Part shown: in pieces, positions 60,827 to 64,000 of the stretch
How positions within the stretch are numbered: the first letter of the stretch is position 1
Layout of the letters: every line of letters starts with the position of its first letter
Assembly (NCBI GenBank): GCA_017992605.1
Contig: JAGOOG010000002.1
Location: 124,001-188,000, forward strand
Direction of reading: 5' to 3'
DNA: 64,000 nt
DNA from: Deltaproteobacteria bacterium
GTDB lineage: Bacteria > Desulfobacterota > Desulfomonilia > UBA1062
The notes under the pieces: model-generated
What the model was told of the DNA's origin: nothing
Databases searched by the model: none
Seen by the model: the letters and a program-made list of their open reading frames with translations, nothing else
Program-made: the position numbers and the translations under genes

Positions 60827-62059
60827 TCAGGCATAGGTCACTTTCAGCGGGTACATGTCCTTCTGGATGCCCTTCACCCTGATGGACCCCATGGGCTCGA
60901 ACGCTACCCCCACCTCGGCATGTCGCGGGATCGCATCCGTGGTGAGGCTGCTGACGACTATCTCGCATGGCGAGCTCACTGATTCAAGCCTCTGGGCGAG
61001 ATTTACCGGCTCCCCGATGACGGTGTAGTTCATCTGCTCGGCAGTCCCGATGTTGCCGGCAATCACGAACCCCGTGGCTATCCCCACACCCACCTCGATG
61101 GGGAAAAGTCCCTCCTCCACAAGCCTTTCCTTGAGAGCCTTCACACCCCTCTGAATATCCACGGCGCAGTGGATGGCATTGACCGGATCCATTTCCGTGG
61201 CATCGGGGATTCCGAAGACCGCCATGACACCGTCCCCCAGGAACTTGTCCAACATCCCCCCGTACCTGAAGATGATCGGCACGACCGTCTCAAAATAACG
61301 ATTGAGAACTTCCACCACCTGTTCCACAGGATTATTTTCTCCAAGCGTGGTGAACCCGGTGATGTCTGCAAAGACAACCGTCACCATCTTTTTCTGTCCC
61401 CCGAGGCCTGTCATGCGGTCATCGGCAACGAGGTGCTCGGCCAGTCCACGGGAAAAGTACCTGCTCAGGTTCATCCTCTTCTTTTCCAGGTCCAAGAGGT
61501 CCTGGTAAGTACGAACGAGTGAAGCGGTAATGGAGAGCTGGTCTGCGATGAGCTCAAAAAACCTCAGGTCGTTGGGCCCGAAGGCCCCAGGTGCATTGTC
61601 CCTGAAGTTGATGACCCCGATGGACCTGCCCTCTGATATGATGGGCACGCACGCCAGGGACCCCTCCTGATTCGTTCCCCTGTTCAGAAAGTTCGGATCC
61701 TTGGTCACATCCGGGATGTAGAGCGTCTTGCCCGTTTCCACCACTTTCCCCGCAATCCCTTGGCCCCGCTTGAGGAGGATGGGTGGCCGGTTCGGCGTAT
61801 TCCTCATGAGCGATGCGCTTACCACGTAGAGGTTCTGTGTCTGCTCGTCCAGAAGCATGACCGAAATACTGTGGATTCCCGTGGCCCGTCTTATGATGTC
61901 GAGCTGCCGCAGAAAGAGTTGATTCCAGTGCGACAGGCTCGTACCCTTGAGGGCCTCTCCAAGCTCCTTGAGCAGTGAAAGCTCCGCAATCTTCTGCTCA
62001 TATCCTTCTTCCAGGGATACGATGCGGTCTTTAAGAATTGAGAGAATGTCGCGTTCCAT
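60827..62059 (-). CDS. GAF-domain class III adenylate/guanylate cyclase
   Basis: Cytoplasmic signalling enzyme of 410 aa. A short coiled start (1-35) is followed by a GAF domain (about 45-190) and a class III cyclase domain (220-410). The metal-binding Asp residues are D232 (FADITGF) and D276 (LGDGVMAVFG); K272 and the N353/R357 pair are present. At the second base-specifying position most adenylate cyclases have Asp (DYTVIG), but here it is N344 (NYTVIG), so specificity or activity may differ. It starts 10 nt after the HDOD gene and is probably co-transcribed with it. Confidence 0.92.
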   Translation of the reverse strand: MERDILSILKDRIVSLEEGYEQKIAELSLLKELGEALKGTSLSHWNQLFLRQLDIIRRATGIHSISVMLLDEQTQNLYVVSASLMRNTPNRPPILLKRGQGIAGKVVETGKTLYIPDVTKDPNFLNRGTNQEGSLACVPIISEGRSIGVINFRDNAPGAFGPNDLRFFELIADQLSITASLVRTYQDLLDLEKKRMNLSRYFSRGLAEHLVADDRMTGLGGQKKMVTVVFADITGFTTLGENNPVEQVVEVLNRYFETVVPIIFRYGGMLDKFLGDGVMAVFGIPDATEMDPVNAIHCAVDIQRGVKALKERLVEEGLFPIEVGVGIATGFVIAGNIGTAEQMNYTVIGEPVNLAQRLESVSSPCEIVVSSLTTDAIPRHAEVGVAFEPMGSIRVKGIQKDMYPLKVTYA

Positions 62060-62069
62060 AGATCCTTAT

Positions 62070-63500
62070 CTACATGTCGAGGAGGGCCCTCACCCTCGTC
62101 TGCACGTACTCGTGTCTCTTTGCAACGACTTCCTCCGACAGCTGTGCCTTCACATCGGGATCGAGGAACCGCGCCGCGGCGGTACTGGCCTCGTCGAGGG
62201 ACAGTGCCGCAGTATGGGCAACGATATCGGCAAGGTGTACCGTAACGGCCAGGCTGATATCCTTGGCCTTGCTCGGCACATGATGACACAGGAGCCCGTC
62301 CACGATATCCTCCGGCAGGTTCCACCGCTCAGCTATAAAAGCCCCCATCTCTGCATGGGACATGCCCGTTTCACGCTCCTCTGCTGCAAGGTCCTGAAGA
62401 GAAGACATGGTGGTGAGATCACCCGGGGTATATCCCCTCTGGAGGAAAATGATCTTTCCGAAGTCATGGAGCAGGCCGAGCGTGTAGAGGGCGTTCCCTC
62501 CATTGTATCCAAGCAGGGGGCCAATCCATTGCGCCAGGTGCGCCACCATGAGGGAGTGTTCCCAGAGCAGCACCCCCTGCTTCGGCGCTATCCGGTCCAT
62601 GATCTGATGCACGGCAATGGAGAAGGCCAGGTTTACGACCTCGTCATTGCCCAGTATCACCACCGCATGCTCCACAGAAACGATCTGCCTACGGAACCCA
62701 TAGAAGGCAGAGTTCACCACCTTCAGCAGTCGGGACGTGAGCACGGGATCCTTTTCTATGATCCTTGCCATGCTCGAAGCCGCCGCCATGGAGTCTGCCG
62801 ACATCTCGATGATTTCCCGGGATATGGACGGCAGCGTGAAGAGGTGCTCAAGGGTCCTGAATTTCCTCAGCGTCGTCTTCGCAAGCTCGCGTTTTCTCTC
62901 AAGCTTCTCCCCGTAGTCCCAACTCTCTATGAATCCCGCGAGTTCCCCATCCGGACTCGCCCCTGTCTGTGAAAAGGTCGAAACGATGCCAAAGGGCAGG
63001 AGATCCTCTATCCAATGCCTGTCGGCCTCGCTCATGGTGGCGACAATCTGTCCGAGTTCGCCGGGCCTGGATGCCATGTATGCATAGAACTGATAGAACG
63101 TGTTCGTCAGGAATCTGCCTTCACCATCTCCATCATCGGGGGCGTTTGTCTCCTTGAGACTGTCCCACAGGCTCTTCACCCAGGGGGCGGTCCCCTTGCT
63201 GAGATTCAGCCGTTTTGCCGCTTCGAAAAACAGGGTCTGGATATCATCTCCCTCTTTGGGAAAGACCGCGATCCCCTTGGGTATCGAGAGAAACTGCGTC
63301 GATGCGTCATCGGCACCCATACCGAATACGCCCAGCACGAGATAGTCCCCATACCGGATGGCCGTGTCTGTCTCCCGCTTGGCCCGCATGGCCATGTCCA
63401 TGTTCTCGAACGGGACCACAACGATGGCCATGCACCCGCCCAGCATGGACACCTTTTTAAGCTCGACACCCAGAGGCACAAGAATATCCTTGAGCTCCAT
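62070..63500 (-). CDS. Degenerate GGDEF-HDOD signalling protein
   Basis: A 476-aa protein. The HDOD domain covers about 215-420 (LPSISREIIEMSADSMAAA, LLKVVNSAFYGF and GLLHDFGKIIFLQ). The N-terminal 100 residues resemble the second half of a GGDEF domain: RYGDYLVLGVFG at 49-60 takes the place of RYGGDEFVVLLP, and SIPKGIAVFPKEGDD at 72-86 matches the SIGIA-FP-DG region. The catalytic GGDEF is lost, so it cannot make cyclic di-GMP and may only bind a nucleotide. The ATG at 63500 follows GAGGAGAACT. It pairs with the cyclase downstream. Confidence 0.88.
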   Translation of the reverse strand: MELKDILVPLGVELKKVSMLGGCMAIVVVPFENMDMAMRAKRETDTAIRYGDYLVLGVFGMGADDASTQFLSIPKGIAVFPKEGDDIQTLFFEAAKRLNLSKGTAPWVKSLWDSLKETNAPDDGDGEGRFLTNTFYQFYAYMASRPGELGQIVATMSEADRHWIEDLLPFGIVSTFSQTGASPDGELAGFIESWDYGEKLERKRELAKTTLRKFRTLEHLFTLPSISREIIEMSADSMAAASSMARIIEKDPVLTSRLLKVVNSAFYGFRRQIVSVEHAVVILGNDEVVNLAFSIAVHQIMDRIAPKQGVLLWEHSLMVAHLAQWIGPLLGYNGGNALYTLGLLHDFGKIIFLQRGYTPGDLTTMSSLQDLAAEERETGMSHAEMGAFIAERWNLPEDIVDGLLCHHVPSKAKDISLAVTVHLADIVAHTAALSLDEASTAAARFLDPDVKAQLSEEVVAKRHEYVQTRVRALLDM

Positions 63501-63532
63501 AGTTCTCCTCATCGACACCGCGGTATCAAATC

Positions 63533-63561
63533 TTGACTTGGATCAGGCGCTCCCTTAGGAT
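63533..63561 (+). promoter_or_regulatory. Promoter of moeA
   Basis: -35 TTGACT (63533-63538), a 17-nt spacer and -10 TAGGAT (63556-63561). It gives a leader of about 55 nt that holds two hairpins and the ribosome binding site AAGGAAGGGA. Confidence 0.58.
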
Positions 63562-63562
63562 A

Positions 63563-63605
63563 CAGTGTCTCAGGAGATACACTGCATGTCCCTGGCGTGA
63601 CATGC
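63563..63605 (+). promoter_or_regulatory. Two tandem stem-loops in the moeA leader
   Basis: The first stem is CAGTGT (63563-63568) with ACACTG (63579-63584), extended by CTC/GAG with a bulge. The second is GCATGTC (63584-63590) with GACATGC (63599-63605), perfect 7-bp arms around 8 nt. The two share the base at 63584, so both can form only if one gives up a pair. They end 5 nt before the ribosome binding site, a position suited to translational control. Confidence 0.45.
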
Positions 63606-63622
63606 ATATAAAGGAAGGGACC

Positions 63623-64000
63623 ATGATACCGATCGAAAAAGCACGGGAGATTATCCTGAACAGGATGCCGGTCTTGCCTGCGGAGCGGGTCCCGCTGGAT
63701 GCCGCACTGGGGAGATATCTGGCTGAGGATGTCATCTCCACTCTCGATATACCTTCCTTCAACAACTCGGCCATGGATGGATATGCGGTCCGGTCAGCGG
63801 ACATCAGGAACCCCGGCGTCAGGCTCGAGATCGCATCGGTTCTGCCGGCAGGCGTATCTCCCGGCCAGCCCATCGACCAGGGCCAGGCGGCCAAGATCAT
63901 GACCGGTGCTCCCGTCCCTCAAGGATCGGATGCCGTGGTCCGTCGGGAAGATACCGTCGAGGAAAAGGACCACGTGAGGATAAACATCGTACCGGAGAAA
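63623..64000 (+). CDS. moeA: Molybdopterin molybdenumtransferase MoeA, 3' end outside window
   Basis: Inserts molybdenum (or tungsten) into adenylylated molybdopterin. The first 126 residues are visible. The family motif is FNNSAMDGYAVRS at 46-58, followed by AKIMTGAPVPQGSDAVVRRE. The ATG at 63623 follows AAGGAAGGGA. It is divergent from the HDOD gene. With moaA at 44.6 kb it shows that the organism makes the cofactor. Confidence 0.95.
   Translation, partial: MIPIEKAREIILNRMPVLPAERVPLDAALGRYLAEDVISTLDIPSFNNSAMDGYAVRSADIRNPGVRLEIASVLPAGVSPGQPIDQGQAAKIMTGAPVPQGSDAVVRREDTVEEKDHVRINIVPEK

Noticed and set aside
63563-63622. Moco riboswitch upstream of moeA
   Set aside because: The leader is only about 55 nt, far too short for the known Moco aptamer, and the paired elements do not match its layout. 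Kept only as unnamed stem-loops.

Overview
The window is a gene-dense stretch of high-GC bacterial chromosome. The gene content suggests an anaerobic, fatty-acid- and acyl-CoA-oxidising member of the Desulfobacterota (the former Deltaproteobacteria, perhaps a sulfate reducer or syntroph). This is inferred from two complete beta-oxidation gene pairs, CCG-type Fe-S oxidoreductases, ETF, formate-tetrahydrofolate ligase, a split B12-dependent methionine synthase, PerR with rubrerythrin, and the rho-rpmE-prfA-prmC-murA order. I see no rRNA, tRNA, CRISPR array, insertion sequence or prophage.

Region 1-7.1 kb holds two minus-strand beta-oxidation operons: fadN-fadA (dehydrogenase-hydratase order, thiolase cut by the window edge) and thiolase-fadJ (hydratase-dehydrogenase order). 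Each has its own sigma70-like promoter overlapped by an inverted repeat, and an intrinsic terminator lies between them. Region 7.2-12.5 kb has a small basic protein, a cold-shock protein with a long leader, a winged-helix/ferredoxin fusion, an amidase and an acyl-CoA ligase.

Region 12.5-27.5 kb is mostly minus strand. From the divergent control region at 25.66-25.78 kb leftward come a histidine-phosphatase-like protein, an ACAD10/11-like acyl-CoA dehydrogenase, a TetR regulator, an APH-type kinase, an SDR, a 3-hydroxyacyl-CoA dehydrogenase, then a three-gene Fe-S/FAD/Fe-S oxidoreductase set, a LysE exporter, a small membrane protein, a SerB-like HAD protein with an altered catalytic motif, and fhs. 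Rightward from the same control region runs etfBA. Together this looks like a module that phosphorylates, eliminates and oxidises hydroxyacyl-CoAs and passes electrons to ETF and Fe-S carriers.

Region 27.6-33.4 kb carries a gamma-carbonic anhydrase, a membrane protein and an oxidative-stress island: perR, rubrerythrin, a TlpA-like protein and a peroxiredoxin behind a promoter with a PerR-like palindrome, plus flavodoxin, CcdA and a ResA-like thioredoxin. Region 33.4-39.1 kb has metH without its activation domain, the separate activation protein, an NDP-forming acyl-CoA synthetase alpha chain and a ketopantoate-reductase-like protein. Region 39.1-46.9 kb has a B12-radical SAM enzyme, a YjdF-type membrane protein, glpD, an isovaleryl-CoA-dehydrogenase-type enzyme, a PilZ protein, moaA with a DUF364 protein, and an MGMT-like protein.

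Region 46.9-64 kb is largely housekeeping: a MinD/FlhG-like ATPase, smc, YggT-DivIVA-DUF167, a CBS-ACT protein, the operon rho-rpmE-prfA-prmC-murA-hisD-cca, a signalling pair (degenerate GGDEF-HDOD plus GAF-class III cyclase), and the start of moeA. Several promoters (25658, 46305, 44198) sit so close to start codons lacking a Shine-Dalgarno sequence that leaderless transcripts are likely.
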